From the NCBI GenBank assembly GCA_900316235.1, contig ONCC01000007.1, positions 1 to 64,000 on the forward strand: DNA of 64,000 nt. Reading direction: 5' to 3'. The stretch is from an uncultured Bacteroidales bacterium (GTDB lineage: Bacteria > Bacteroidota > Bacteroidia > Bacteroidales > P3). The notes below the pieces were generated by a model that saw only the letters and a list, made by a program, of their open reading frames with translations, ran no database searches and was not told the DNA's origin. Positions within the stretch are counted from its first letter, which is position 1. The number at the start of each line of letters is the position of its first letter. A program made the translations under genes and the position numbers. Below, piece after piece: positions 1 through 7,724 of this stretch.

Positions 1-181
1 CCGAGGCAACGCATTCCAAACCTATACAGAATACACCCTATATGGCTGCATCGGAGAAAAATACATCAAATGGTGGCCATCCGAGTATGAATACAACCAT
101 TCAAATGTAGGTGACACCATCTACCTCTACGATGTCCTTTACTACGGTTACCACCCGATGACGGAAAGAGGGGAAGAATAG
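1..181 (+). CDS. Partial hypothetical protein, 3' end
   Basis: The frame starting at base 2 is open from the window edge to a TAG at 179-181 and gives 59 residues rich in Tyr, ending MTERGEE. It is followed two bases later by the ASCH gene, the same tight packing as the rest of this early operon. The 5' end is outside the window. I do not recognise the family. Confidence 0.6.
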   Translation, partial: RGNAFQTYTEYTLYGCIGEKYIKWWPSEYEYNHSNVGDTIYLYDVLYYGYHPMTERGEE

Positions 182-183
182 CT

Positions 184-626
184 ATGATCTGGATGATAAC
201 AGTACACAAAGGGTTCGTGAAATCCTTCCTCGAAGGAGAGAAAGAAATCGAGCTACGCACGAGGGTACCGAAGGCCCTGCGGCCAGGCGACATCATCGTG
301 GTGGCCCAGTCGGGCACCCACAACAAGGTGGTGATGCGTATGTCGGTTATGTCGGTCATCAAACTGCAACCTTCGGAAATGTTGAGATGTACGGCAAGGG
401 AATCCAGCTCAACTACCTCGCCTACGAAGACTATACCAATGGCCGCGAATGGGTGTACGGCATCCGTGTGTACCACGTGGCCAAAATGAATGAAGAGCTG
501 CACACCTCCGACTTCGGAATCGAGAAGGCCCCGCAGTGGTTCAGGGAGGTGAAAGAGACGAAAAAGGTTCTGGACTACCTACGAGACAAGACAAGAGAGT
601 CCACGTCACTCGGGACCCTGGGATGA
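184..626 (+). pseudogene. ASCH-domain protein, frameshifted
   Basis: The first frame (from ATG 184) reads as the first half of an ASCH domain, with FLEGEKEIELRTR, PKALRPGD and IVVAQSG. The second half (YGKGIQLNYLAYEDY, EWVYGIRVYHV and the closing KAPQWF) lies in another frame that runs to the TGA at 624-626. The switch falls at about 370-390 and needs a -1 shift; there is no classical slippery heptamer. Joined, the product would be about 147 residues, a normal ASCH length. ASCH proteins are thought to bind RNA or modified nucleosides. This may be a real mutation, a sequencing error or, less likely, programmed frameshifting. Confidence 0.65.
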
Positions 627-628
627 CA

Positions 629-834
629 GCCGGGAAAGACCGGCGATGGAGTGCCGCCGATGGGGGTAACATCGGATGAACAACGCCACGAGAGGGTATC
701 GAACCCCTCCTCTCCACAAAACGTTTTTCAGTCGCCAGACATAGGAGCTGGCTCGTGCATAGGGAGGAGGCTATGCTAGCTGTCGGAGGATGGAGGACCG
801 ACAGGGTACAGGACGGCGAGAGCCGCCTGTATCC
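629..834 (+). ncRNA. Candidate structured RNA, class unknown
   Basis: No credible gene lies between 627 and 876, but six hairpins follow one another: 629-633/640-644; 657-662/670-675 (CCGATG with CATCGG); 692-696/705-709; 757-762/771-776 (GCATAG with CTATGC, loop GGAGGAGG); 780-786/798-804 (CTGTCGG with CCGACAG); and 805-812/826-833 enclosing CGGC-GAGA-GCCG at 814-825, a GNRA-type tetraloop. The direction of transcription is inferred from the operon. It matches no family I can name. It could be an independent small RNA or a long structured leader of the gene at 877. Confidence 0.5.
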
Positions 835-876
835 ACCAAGAGAAACAACAGTATTAACCCTATAAACGAAGAAGAT

Positions 877-1119
877 ATGACACCACAGAATTGCAACAAC
901 AGACAGTGCCCTAGGCACATGATACACAAGGATGGCACCGACATTTGTGTGCTGTACCAAGTGAACGAGAAGGACGAAGTGGCCGCACTGAACGTGTTCG
1001 ACGTCTCGGCCAAGCAGTGCAAGATACTGAGAGCGGAACTGAGTGAGTGGATGAAAAGCGAGAAGGGACGACGCTTCGCCAAGCCGAAAGAAATAGTGCT
1101 AGAACCGTTGAAGAAGTAA
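877..1119 (+). CDS. Small Cys-containing protein, early operon
   Basis: I chose ATG 877 because it follows a purine-rich stretch and leaves the structured region upstream untranslated; a longer in-frame start at 790 would run through those hairpins. The 80 residues contain NCNNRQCPR near the N terminus, a third and a fourth Cys, and end with the pattern QCKILRAEL. The same arrangement (CPR early, CK-LR-EL late) recurs in the protein at 2895, so the two look like distant paralogs, perhaps small metal-binding proteins. The function is unknown. Confidence 0.6.
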   Translation: MTPQNCNNRQCPRHMIHKDGTDICVLYQVNEKDEVAALNVFDVSAKQCKILRAELSEWMKSEKGRRFAKPKEIVLEPLKK

Positions 1120-1146
1120 ATCCATAAACCTAAAAAGAGATACACA

Positions 1147-1362
1147 ATGAGCAAACCGAAACAAGACCCGTACCTGCCGGAAAGCAAGCAGCCCCTAATG
1201 GAGTGCTGGACGTGCGGGCACTTCAAACGCGAGAAGCGGCCCGACGGCACAACAGAATGGCTGCGTGGCGGCTGCCGCTACAACGGCGAGTCCACTGTGC
1301 CGGCGCGGCACGTCTGCGCTGCCTGGTGCAAGAGAACAAAGAAGGAAGGAGGCGAGGAATGA
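1147..1362 (+). CDS. Small Cys-rich protein, zinc-ribbon-like
   Basis: This 71-residue protein has CWTC at residues 19-22 and three more Cys residues downstream (GGCRY, HVCAAWC), a spacing compatible with metal binding. It is polar and has no membrane segment. The stop overlaps the next start as ATGA at 1359-1362, suggesting coupled translation. Small Cys-rich proteins of this kind are common in phage early regions, where some act on host polymerase or defence systems, but nothing here shows the target. Confidence 0.65.
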   Translation: MSKPKQDPYLPESKQPLMECWTCGHFKREKRPDGTTEWLRGGCRYNGESTVPARHVCAAWCKRTKKEGGEE

Positions 1363-1661
1363 AAGTGCGTTTTGTCTTCATGACCAGGGCCACCGGCCTG
1401 ATGATTCATCTGCTGCCCGATGTGATGTACATAGAGCCAAGCGACAACAGCCGGGCCATCGTGATAGGTGTGCTGAACATGCACCTGTCGTTCAAGTTCT
1501 ACAGGAAGAAAAAGAGTGAGGAGGACACCATGCTCCACAAGTCCGAGCAACTAGACAAAGCCGTTGAAGAAACAAAAAAAGCTATCAATACCGACCTGAT
1601 GAAAGGCATAAACAGGCTGGCCAAACAATGGGCAATGCTGACGAAAGGAGGTAAGGAATGA
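1359..1661 (+). CDS. Hypothetical early protein, 100 aa
   Basis: The ATG at 1359 overlaps the previous stop and I preferred it to upstream in-frame ATGs inside the preceding gene. The N-terminal half is hydrophobic and beta-like (MKVRFVFMTRATGLMIHLL), the C-terminal half charged and helical (EQLDKAVEETKKAI). There is no recognised domain. The stop overlaps the next ATG at 1658. Confidence 0.6.
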   Translation: MKVRFVFMTRATGLMIHLLPDVMYIEPSDNSRAIVIGVLNMHLSFKFYRKKKSEEDTMLHKSEQLDKAVEETKKAINTDLMKGINRLAKQWAMLTKGGKE

Positions 1662-1837
1662 CAACACAAGAGAAGAGAGAGCAGGTAATCCAGAATATTG
1701 CAGACCAATTGCGATGCAATTCGTTCACATTTGAATTCAAGATAGTAAAGAAACCACAAGGCATTAAAGTTATCCGCGAGGTGACGCAGGAAGAACTGAA
1801 TGCACTGTTAAAGGCAGCGAAAGGAGGTGAGGAATGA
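1658..1837 (+). CDS. Hypothetical early protein, 59 aa
   Basis: A short gene linked by ATGA overlaps on both sides (1658-1661 and 1834-1837). The product begins MTTQEKREQVIQNIADQL and ends KAAKGGEE; it is charged and probably helical at both ends. The tail KGGEE, also found in neighbours, mostly reflects the GGAGGTGAGGA ribosome-site sequence of the next gene being read in frame. The function is unknown. Confidence 0.55.
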   Translation: MTTQEKREQVIQNIADQLRCNSFTFEFKIVKKPQGIKVIREVTQEELNALLKAAKGGEE

Positions 1838-2076
1838 TTGCCTATAATAAAGGTTGGTGGGATTGTTTTATTTCTTTCGCTGGTTCAATGAAAGGTAGCT
1901 GGATTGATGATACCACTTGTAGTGGTATTATGAAGTAGGCAGGTGTTACCAGCAGAGAAATTGGTGAAGTCCTCGAAGAGAAAAAAGAGTTACTGAACTG
2001 TTACCCAAAAGTAAGGGAGATGTTAGAAGTTCGGCAGATGGAGTTGTATACAGAAGAGGAAGGAGGTGAGGCATGA
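1834..2076 (+). CDS. Hypothetical early gene split by in-frame TAG
   Basis: From ATG 1834 the frame encodes 34 residues (MIAYNKGWWDC at the start, GIMK at the end), meets TAG at 1936-1938 and continues open in the same frame for 45 more codons (AGVTSREIGEV onward) to the TGA at 2074-2076. Both ends keep the ATGA coupling of the operon, so the whole 81-codon unit looks like one gene. CAG to TAG would be a one-base change. Other phage genes, including the capsid gene, end in TAG, so genome-wide recoding is unlikely. A disabled gene, read-through or two short products are all possible. Confidence 0.5.
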
Positions 2077-2348
2077 AATACGATAGAGACGGATTCCCAA
2101 AACTGAAAAAGGTAAGCAACAAGACCTGCTTCGCCGATGTGTTCATCACAATAAGACAACTAGGTTTCGACATAAGTAAAGGCCCAAAACAGGACTGTAT
2201 TCAACTGAGCAAAACAATAGAACCGACAGACGGAATTCCCTATCACGCCAGATGGGAGAATAACTATGTTACCATGGAACAACTTCCAGACTTCCTCAAC
2301 AGGGCCATGGCCGAACAGGGATATATCGAAGAGGAGGTTGAGCCATGA
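2073..2348 (+). CDS. Hypothetical early protein, 91 aa
   Basis: A complete 91-residue frame coupled by ATGA to the genes on both sides. It contains NKTCFADVFITIRQLGFD and an acidic end, YIEEEVEP. I see no signal peptide, membrane segment or known motif, and do not recognise the family. Confidence 0.6.
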   Translation: MKYDRDGFPKLKKVSNKTCFADVFITIRQLGFDISKGPKQDCIQLSKTIEPTDGIPYHARWENNYVTMEQLPDFLNRAMAEQGYIEEEVEP

Positions 2349-2599
2349 TGCCAGAACAACTGCCAGACATCACACAAGACAAGGGCATTCAGGATGAGAC
2401 ACGGGAAATCGTGAAAGCCATGCTCCGCAGACGCAAGGTTGACCTGTCAAACCTCACCGAGGAAATCGAGGCTATCGCCTACGCCGCCATGTTGAGAGGT
2501 CAGCAATCAGGTTTCAGCTACGGCTGGAGAATAGGACAGCAAAGACTGCTTGAGAAGCAGAAGAGAGACCGAGTTTTTGCAAAACAAATGGAATTGTAA
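2345..2599 (+). CDS. Hypothetical early protein, 84 aa
   Basis: It starts at the ATGATG that overlaps the preceding stop; either Met is possible. The protein is strongly helical and charged, with MLRRRKVDLSNLTEEIEAI in the centre and a basic end (RLLEKQKRDRVF). That composition would suit a small regulatory or nucleic-acid-binding protein, but no motif supports this. Confidence 0.6.
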   Translation: MMPEQLPDITQDKGIQDETREIVKAMLRRRKVDLSNLTEEIEAIAYAAMLRGQQSGFSYGWRIGQQRLLEKQKRDRVFAKQMEL

Positions 2600-2600
2600 T

Positions 2601-2882
2601 ATGAATATGTACACCACGCCCAAGGAGGGCACCTACAACTACAAGTCGCCGATCTTCGACGGCACTTTCAGCGTCCAGCAGGTGAAGGTCGCCGTGCTGG
2701 GCGAGAGCGAGAAGCAGTATCTCATCCGTCTCATACAGCCAGTGGGGAACCACAGGCAGAATGACCAGATGAAGGTACGCAAACATAACGTGCGGATGCC
2801 TAATAAGGTGACGTCTGGTTTGGGTCCAAATGACAAGCCAGTGAGGGAGTACGACTATAGCGATAAATTCTGGAACCAATAA
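2601..2882 (+). CDS. Hypothetical early protein, 93 aa
   Basis: ATG 2601 lies one base after the previous stop. The product appears beta-rich (TFSVQQVKVAVLGESEKQYL) with a basic centre (DQMKVRKHNVRMP) and ends with DYSDKFWNQ. An upstream in-frame ATG at 2550 sits inside the previous gene and is less likely. The function is unknown. Confidence 0.6.
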   Translation: MNMYTTPKEGTYNYKSPIFDGTFSVQQVKVAVLGESEKQYLIRLIQPVGNHRQNDQMKVRKHNVRMPNKVTSGLGPNDKPVREYDYSDKFWNQ

Positions 2883-2894
2883 AAAGCAAGCACA

Positions 2895-3101
2895 ATGAAA
2901 ATGAAAGCAGAATTTTGTAAACTTATAAGCTGCCCGCGCCTCGTGACAGCCACAACGAGCAAGGGGTGCAAACCCTTCGCACAATGCAACCAGCAGATGC
3001 CGGACACGGCGCCCTATTGGGTGGACTGCAACTCAGTCAGCCACGAAAGATGTAAAGAGCTGCGCCGAGAACTGAAAGCAAGAAGGGAGGTGCAGGGATG
3101 A
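2895..3101 (+). CDS. Small Cys-rich protein, paralog of gene at 877
   Basis: The 68 residues include six Cys: FCKLISCPR near the start, GCKPFAQC, DCNSVS and RCKELRREL near the end. The early CPR and late CK-LR-EL match the protein at 877-1119, which points to duplication within the phage. Metal binding is plausible but not shown. The end overlaps the next start at 3098. Confidence 0.6.
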   Translation: MKMKAEFCKLISCPRLVTATTSKGCKPFAQCNQQMPDTAPYWVDCNSVSHERCKELRRELKARREVQG

Positions 3102-3361
3102 TAAACAAGGATTTTATTGCAGGCATAGCCATAGGAGCGTTGCAAGCACCGGAGTACAACATCGACAAAGACAATGGCGGATTCATGTGGCACAAAGACG
3201 ATGTTGAAGGTTTTTGGGATTTGAATATTAAGTACAAATGCGCACATTTCCTTTCGACCATCAATAAAGCCAAAGAGATGGTGGATTCATTTTGCGAATG
3301 CACCAGTGTGATTGTGGGATTCGGGACAATCCAATTCGTAATCAAGGAGGAGGTGGAATGA
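3098..3361 (+). CDS. Hypothetical early protein, 87 aa
   Basis: A complete frame coupled by ATGA at 3358-3361 to the methyltransferase gene. It begins MINKDFIAGIAIGALQ and contains a Trp/His segment (GFMWHKDDVEGFW) and two Cys in FCECTSVIVGF. No family is recognised. Tight coupling suggests it is made together with the methyltransferase, but a shared role is only an inference. Confidence 0.6.
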   Translation: MINKDFIAGIAIGALQAPEYNIDKDNGGFMWHKDDVEGFWDLNIKYKCAHFLSTINKAKEMVDSFCECTSVIVGFGTIQFVIKEEVE

Positions 3362-4941
3362 TTCGACTGCTTTACATCGACCTATTCTGTGGTGCCGGTG
3401 GCACCACGACAGGTGTGGAGCTGGCCACCTTGCACGGCGAGAAGTGCGCCAAGGTTATCGCGTGCGTAAACCACGACGCTCACGCCATCGCGTCGCACCT
3501 CGCCAACCATCCGGGAGCCAAACACTTCACGGAAGACATCAGGACGCTGGAACTGTCGCCCTTGGTGCAGATCACCGGCGAAGCACGGCGGCAGCACCCC
3601 GGTGCCAAGGTGGTACTCTGGGCCTCGCTGGAATGTACCAATTTCAGCCGCGCCAAAGGTGGACTGCCACGCGACGCCGACAGCCGCACGTTGGCAGAAC
3701 ACCTCTTCCGCTACATCGAGGCGCTGAACCCCGACTACATACAGATTGAGAATGTGGAAGAATTCATGTCGTGGGGAGCGCTCGACGAGCACGGCAAGCC
3801 CATAAGCAAGGATGCGGGGCGCGACTATGTGCGCTGGTGCGAGAAGGTGAAAAGCTACGGCTATTCATATTCATGGCGACTGCTTAACAGCGCCGACTTC
3901 GGTGCTTATACCAGCCGCAAGCGTTACTTCGGTCAGTTTGTACAAATAGGGTTGGCAGGAGCCTTCCCCACCCCGACACACGCCAAGCAGGGCGGCGGCC
4001 TCTTCAATATGAAGCCGTGGCAACCTGTTCGCGAGGTGCTGGACTTCAACGATGAGGGCGAAAGCATCTTCGGAAGAAAGAAGCCGCTGGTGGAGGCCAC
4101 ACTACGCCGCATATATGCCGGGTTGGTGAAGTTTGTGGCCAACGGCCACGACGAGCACGTTTTTGTCAAGTATAACAGTGTAAACAAAAAGACAGGGAAA
4201 TACTGCCCGCCATCATTGGACGAGCCAAGCCCTGTAGTTCCTGCTCGGAATGCATTAGGTATAGCCACCTGCCACTTCATCAGCAAACAGTTCAGCGGTC
4301 ACGATGCCAGCAAAAATATCAGCGTGGAAGGCCCAGTAGGCGCATTAACATGCGTCGACCATCACGCCATCTTGACATACCTCATGACATATTATCGTCA
4401 CGGCTCATTGATGCCAACAGACAAGCCAGCTCCCACCATTCCAACGCACGACCGCGTGGCCAAGTTGCAAATTCAGTTTTTTGCCAATGAGTACAGCGGC
4501 GGTGGTCAGTTGAGTAGTATCGACACAGCATGTCCCACATTACTTGCTATACCAAAACAAAAACTCGTGAGCTGCTTCCTGATGAACCCGCAGTACAATT
4601 CAGCCGGAGGCTCTGTAGATAAACCCTGCTTTACACTCATCGCCAGGATGGACAAGATGCCACCTTACTTGATACAGACTGAATATGGGTTAGGTATAGA
4701 AGTGTACGATGACGACAGCCCCATGACACGCAACATCAAGGAGTTCATGGCTGAATACGGCATAATAGATATAAAAATGCGAATGCTAAAAGTGCCCGAG
4801 TTATTGGCCATCCAAGGCTTTCCAAAGGGCTATAAGCTCATCGGCACCCAGAGCGAACAGAAGAAGTTTATCGGCAACGCCGTAGAGGTAACCACAAGCC
4901 GCCGCCTGTGCGAGGCGTTGGCAGAAAGGATTGCATCATGA
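3358..4941 (+). CDS. DNA (cytosine-5-)-methyltransferase
   Basis: The 527-residue protein transfers a methyl group from S-adenosylmethionine to cytosine in DNA. Motif I is DLFCGAGGTT at residues 8-17, motif IV with catalytic Cys93 reads LECTNFS (the usual Pro before the Cys is Glu), motif VI is IENV at 130-133, and the closing motifs include IQGFPKGYKL and KFIGNAV near the C terminus. I start at ATG 3358, which overlaps the previous stop, not at 3292. No restriction enzyme gene is adjacent, so self-protection from host restriction is the likely job. The target site cannot be read from sequence. Confidence 0.93.
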   Translation: MIRLLYIDLFCGAGGTTTGVELATLHGEKCAKVIACVNHDAHAIASHLANHPGAKHFTEDIRTLELSPLVQITGEARRQHPGAKVVLWASLECTNFSRAKGGLPRDADSRTLAEHLFRYIEALNPDYIQIENVEEFMSWGALDEHGKPISKDAGRDYVRWCEKVKSYGYSYSWRLLNSADFGAYTSRKRYFGQFVQIGLAGAFPTPTHAKQGGGLFNMKPWQPVREVLDFNDEGESIFGRKKPLVEATLRRIYAGLVKFVANGHDEHVFVKYNSVNKKTGKYCPPSLDEPSPVVPARNALGIATCHFISKQFSGHDASKNISVEGPVGALTCVDHHAILTYLMTYYRHGSLMPTDKPAPTIPTHDRVAKLQIQFFANEYSGGGQLSSIDTACPTLLAIPKQKLVSCFLMNPQYNSAGGSVDKPCFTLIARMDKMPPYLIQTEYGLGIEVYDDDSPMTRNIKEFMAEYGIIDIKMRMLKVPELLAIQGFPKGYKLIGTQSEQKKFIGNAVEVTTSRRLCEALAERIAS

Positions 4942-5177
4942 GCAAAATTGAAGGACTGCCCTACGGGGCCATCCACCAGGTGGCCGAGAAGATGGGTCTC
5001 TCTGACTCATACGTTCGGAAAGTGGCCAAAGGCAAACGCCGTAATGCAAAGGTGGAAGAAGAATTATGGCAAATCGTGTACAGCAACGAGGCACGTATGG
5101 CCAGAATCAGGAGAATGAAAAAGAGGATTGATGAGGATTGTGAGAAATATATGGTCGACAGGATTGACACACACTAA
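4938..5177 (+). CDS. Small helix-turn-helix-like protein
   Basis: This 79-residue protein starts at the ATG overlapping the methyltransferase stop. Residues about 10-35 (IHQVAEKMGLSDSYVRKVA) have the spacing of a helix-turn-helix, followed by the basic KGKRRN and a long charged helix (RMARIRRMKKRIDED). It is a candidate DNA-binding regulator, possibly of phage transcription. The motif is short, so the call is moderate. Confidence 0.5.
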   Translation: MSKIEGLPYGAIHQVAEKMGLSDSYVRKVAKGKRRNAKVEEELWQIVYSNEARMARIRRMKKRIDEDCEKYMVDRIDTH

Positions 5178-5189
5178 CAAAACTACATC

Positions 5190-5699
5190 ATGAGTATACG
5201 ATATACACCCGAAACGGCTGTCATCGAAATTGACAAGATGATAGAAAGACGCGAGAAATACAACGCCAAACATGCAGGAGAAGAGTCGACGGAGTGGGCG
5301 CGGAGCATCAACCAAGACGAAATCATAAATCTGCAGGCCATTAAACGACGACTAGAACTGACAAACGATATCACAATGAATTTTATTGCAGAGGATATCA
5401 TGGAAAAGATTTTGGCAGTGAGGAAGGACAATATGGCAGACAAGTTCGTCGGCATCATCGTCTATTATGAGTTGAAACCACGCTACCAATGGAATGACGA
5501 TGGGACGAATGCGGTGGCATGCGTCAGCAACGTCAAGGGATGGCCCTACGGCGAAGGGAAAGAAGGACAGGCAATGACAGACCTTGGAGACGGCCGATTC
5601 GTGGCCGACAGCGACCGCCCCATGCCCGGATGTTGGGTGCTCGGTGGTCAGTATGTTCCCATCAATGTGGAATCCACACAGAAAGGAGGCCTGAAATGA
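5190..5699 (+). CDS. Hypothetical early protein, 169 aa
   Basis: The N-terminal 100 residues are charged and helical, with EWARSINQDEIINLQAIKRR. The C-terminal part is Gly/Trp-rich (NVKGWPYGEGKEG, PMPGCWVLGGQYVP) and may form a small beta domain. The stop overlaps the start of the VapE-like gene at 5696, so the two are probably co-translated. The family is not recognised. Confidence 0.6.
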   Translation: MSIRYTPETAVIEIDKMIERREKYNAKHAGEESTEWARSINQDEIINLQAIKRRLELTNDITMNFIAEDIMEKILAVRKDNMADKFVGIIVYYELKPRYQWNDDGTNAVACVSNVKGWPYGEGKEGQAMTDLGDGRFVADSDRPMPGCWVLGGQYVPINVESTQKGGLK

Positions 5700-7093
5700 A
5701 GGTAAGGGAACAGACACCAGCACCCGAAGACATCAACCCCAACCCTAACAGGCCAGAGGAAAAGGCTAAGGAGGAAGACAGGAAAGAGGACAAAAAGATA
5801 GAGATTACGCCGCAAATCACCAAGATTAACGGCCACCTGACAAAGCGGTTCGAGTTTCGACGGAACCTTATCCGTCAAAAGCTTGAGTGGAGAGAAATTG
5901 GAGGAGAAGAGTGGAAAGAGTTGGACGACCAGGCAGAGAACGATATCGTCTATTGGTTGAAAGAACTGGGTTTCAAAAAGCCGGAAAGCGACCTCGGGAC
6001 AATCCTCCACAGCAGCCGCATCGGCAGCTTCAACCCAGTGAAGGAGTACACGGAAAGTTTGACACTGTCAAACATAGGCCAATTATCGAAGCTGATTCAA
6101 GCAGTTAAGTTAGATCCAAACATTGAGTGCAACGTGGACGGCAAGGACTACCGAGAGCTATTTAAGTTGTACTTCGTGAAATGGCTGATGGCTTGCTACA
6201 AGTGCATGACAGGAGAGAAATTTAACGACGTGATGTTACTTCTGGTGGGGGCACAAGGCCGTCATAAGACATCATTTTTGAATTTCTTGTGTCCAAGAGG
6301 ACTCCAGGACTATCGCCATACTGGCCACATCGAGCCAAACCTAAATAATTACCTTACAAGTTCCTACTTGGTGGAAAAGGTTTGGATAAATGTAGATGAT
6401 CAGATGGAAAATATTTTTGGAAAGGATTACAACAGCATGAAGTCCATTATATCACAAGACAAAGTGAGCCGTCGACTGTTGTATGCCAAGCACAGCATCC
6501 AGCAGACACGAATAGCCAATTTCTGCGGTTCTGTCAACGAGGCGGGGTTCCTGCGAGACTCGAACAACCGACGCTATCTATGCTTTGCCATTGACGATAT
6601 TGACGTAAGTTATTCGGATGTGGACATTGATTCCGTCTGGGCCGAGGTGAAGGAACTGTGCGACGCGGCACCAAGCAAATACATCTTTACTCAAGACGAC
6701 TTCCGCATCATCGACATGATGGATGACAACTTCATCGCGCCAGTGGAGGAGAACGAAATGCTGAAGAACTGCTTCGAGCCCGCCGAAGGACCGGCTCAAT
6801 GGCACTACTATATGCAGTTTACCGAGATACTGAGTGTGCTGAAAAAAGTAGGTGGCAACAACGGTTTGAAGTCGTACAACTTACAGACGGCTATGAGAAA
6901 GTACAAGTATCAGAAGCTAAGCATGCGCCGCCCGGAGCGCGGCATGATGCCGTTACAACTTTACACAGTGAAGATAGCCGAGGGAAGCATCTACAAGGAC
7001 TTGTTAATGCAGAACTGCCATCAGTACAGATTCCCTGCAGAGTGGAAGGATAAGGAGGGCTCGACACCTGAGAGTGAAGGATGCCCATTCTAA
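5696..7093 (+). CDS. VapE/VirE-type P-loop ATPase, probable replication helicase
   Basis: This 465-residue protein has an acidic/basic linker at the N terminus (about residues 10-40) and then the P-loop of the virulence-associated E family, read here as GAQGRHKTS at about 184-193, followed by FLNFL. VWINVDDQME downstream is the likely Walker B region, and RIANFCGSVNEAGFLRD and NNRRYLCF match conserved family segments. Relatives are superfamily 3-like helicases used in phage and mobile-element replication. No primase domain is attached and no primase gene is recognised nearby. I start at ATG 5696 because it follows a ribosome-site-like AAAGGAGG. Confidence 0.8.
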   Translation: MKVREQTPAPEDINPNPNRPEEKAKEEDRKEDKKIEITPQITKINGHLTKRFEFRRNLIRQKLEWREIGGEEWKELDDQAENDIVYWLKELGFKKPESDLGTILHSSRIGSFNPVKEYTESLTLSNIGQLSKLIQAVKLDPNIECNVDGKDYRELFKLYFVKWLMACYKCMTGEKFNDVMLLLVGAQGRHKTSFLNFLCPRGLQDYRHTGHIEPNLNNYLTSSYLVEKVWINVDDQMENIFGKDYNSMKSIISQDKVSRRLLYAKHSIQQTRIANFCGSVNEAGFLRDSNNRRYLCFAIDDIDVSYSDVDIDSVWAEVKELCDAAPSKYIFTQDDFRIIDMMDDNFIAPVEENEMLKNCFEPAEGPAQWHYYMQFTEILSVLKKVGGNNGLKSYNLQTAMRKYKYQKLSMRRPERGMMPLQLYTVKIAEGSIYKDLLMQNCHQYRFPAEWKDKEGSTPESEGCPF

Positions 7094-7125
7094 ACTTTAA
7101 AGATATACAATAGAATACAAAAGAT

Positions 7126-7344
7126 ATGGAGAGAACAATTAACCGAAAAAGCCAGGTGAAGAAAGTGCCACTCAAAAGCGGCCAAGAACAAGCCGCCGAG
7201 CATGTGAGACTTCTTTACAAAGAGCTGCGCTGGGCCACAGGCCACCTCGCCGCCATATATGATATCATCAAACCAGCCGATGCGCCTGAGCTGGTGGACC
7301 CAAACCAACTAAAACTATTCCAAGATGACACCCCAGGAATTTGA
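7126..7344 (+). CDS. Hypothetical early protein, 72 aa
   Basis: A short basic N terminus (MERTINRKSQVKKV) is followed by a helical part (LLYKELRWATGHLAAIYDII) and a Pro/Asp-rich end. It overlaps the next gene by 20 bases in another frame. The function is unknown. Confidence 0.55.
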   Translation: MERTINRKSQVKKVPLKSGQEQAAEHVRLLYKELRWATGHLAAIYDIIKPADAPELVDPNQLKLFQDDTPGI

Positions 7345-7723
7345 AGAGGCCGTGCGAGAACTTCGCCGCCGACAAAAACGTTTTTTCCGCTGCCGGAAGG
7401 ATGACCCGGACAGAGAGAAGGCCAAGATGCTCATGCGCGAACAGGAGCAGCTTCTGTGGCCCACCATCAAGATAGGCATGGCCAACCGCTCCCAAGGGCA
7501 GAACTTCAAAAACAAGCGCGAGGAATTCTTCGCTGTCGTGGTCGACATGATGAAAAAACAGCACGAGTGGATGAAGCAGGGAGGCGGCAGCGGATTCATG
7601 TATGCCGCCCACGAGGCAGAGAAGATGGTCGACAAATGGCTGGCAAAATATGACGAAGAAAACGCCGCCGAAAAACGGCGCAGGATAGAACAAATTCAAG
7701 CGAAACAACCAAAATTATTTTGA
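7325..7723 (+). CDS. Hypothetical early protein, 132 aa
   Basis: This protein is strongly charged and helical throughout, with basic RRRQKRFFRCRKDD near the start and a coiled C terminus (AAEKRRRIEQIQAKQPKLF). Its start lies inside the preceding gene. The composition suits a nucleic-acid-associated protein, but no known domain is visible. Confidence 0.6.
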   Translation: MTPQEFEEAVRELRRRQKRFFRCRKDDPDREKAKMLMREQEQLLWPTIKIGMANRSQGQNFKNKREEFFAVVVDMMKKQHEWMKQGGGSGFMYAAHEAEKMVDKWLAKYDEENAAEKRRRIEQIQAKQPKLF

Positions 7724-7724
7724 C

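Noticed and set aside
647..717. Possible tRNA-like fold with acceptor-like TGGAGTG/CTCTCCA and a T-arm-like hairpin
   Set aside because: The T loop is not canonical (eight bases), there is no anticodon arm and no proper D arm, so it was treated as part of the structured region.
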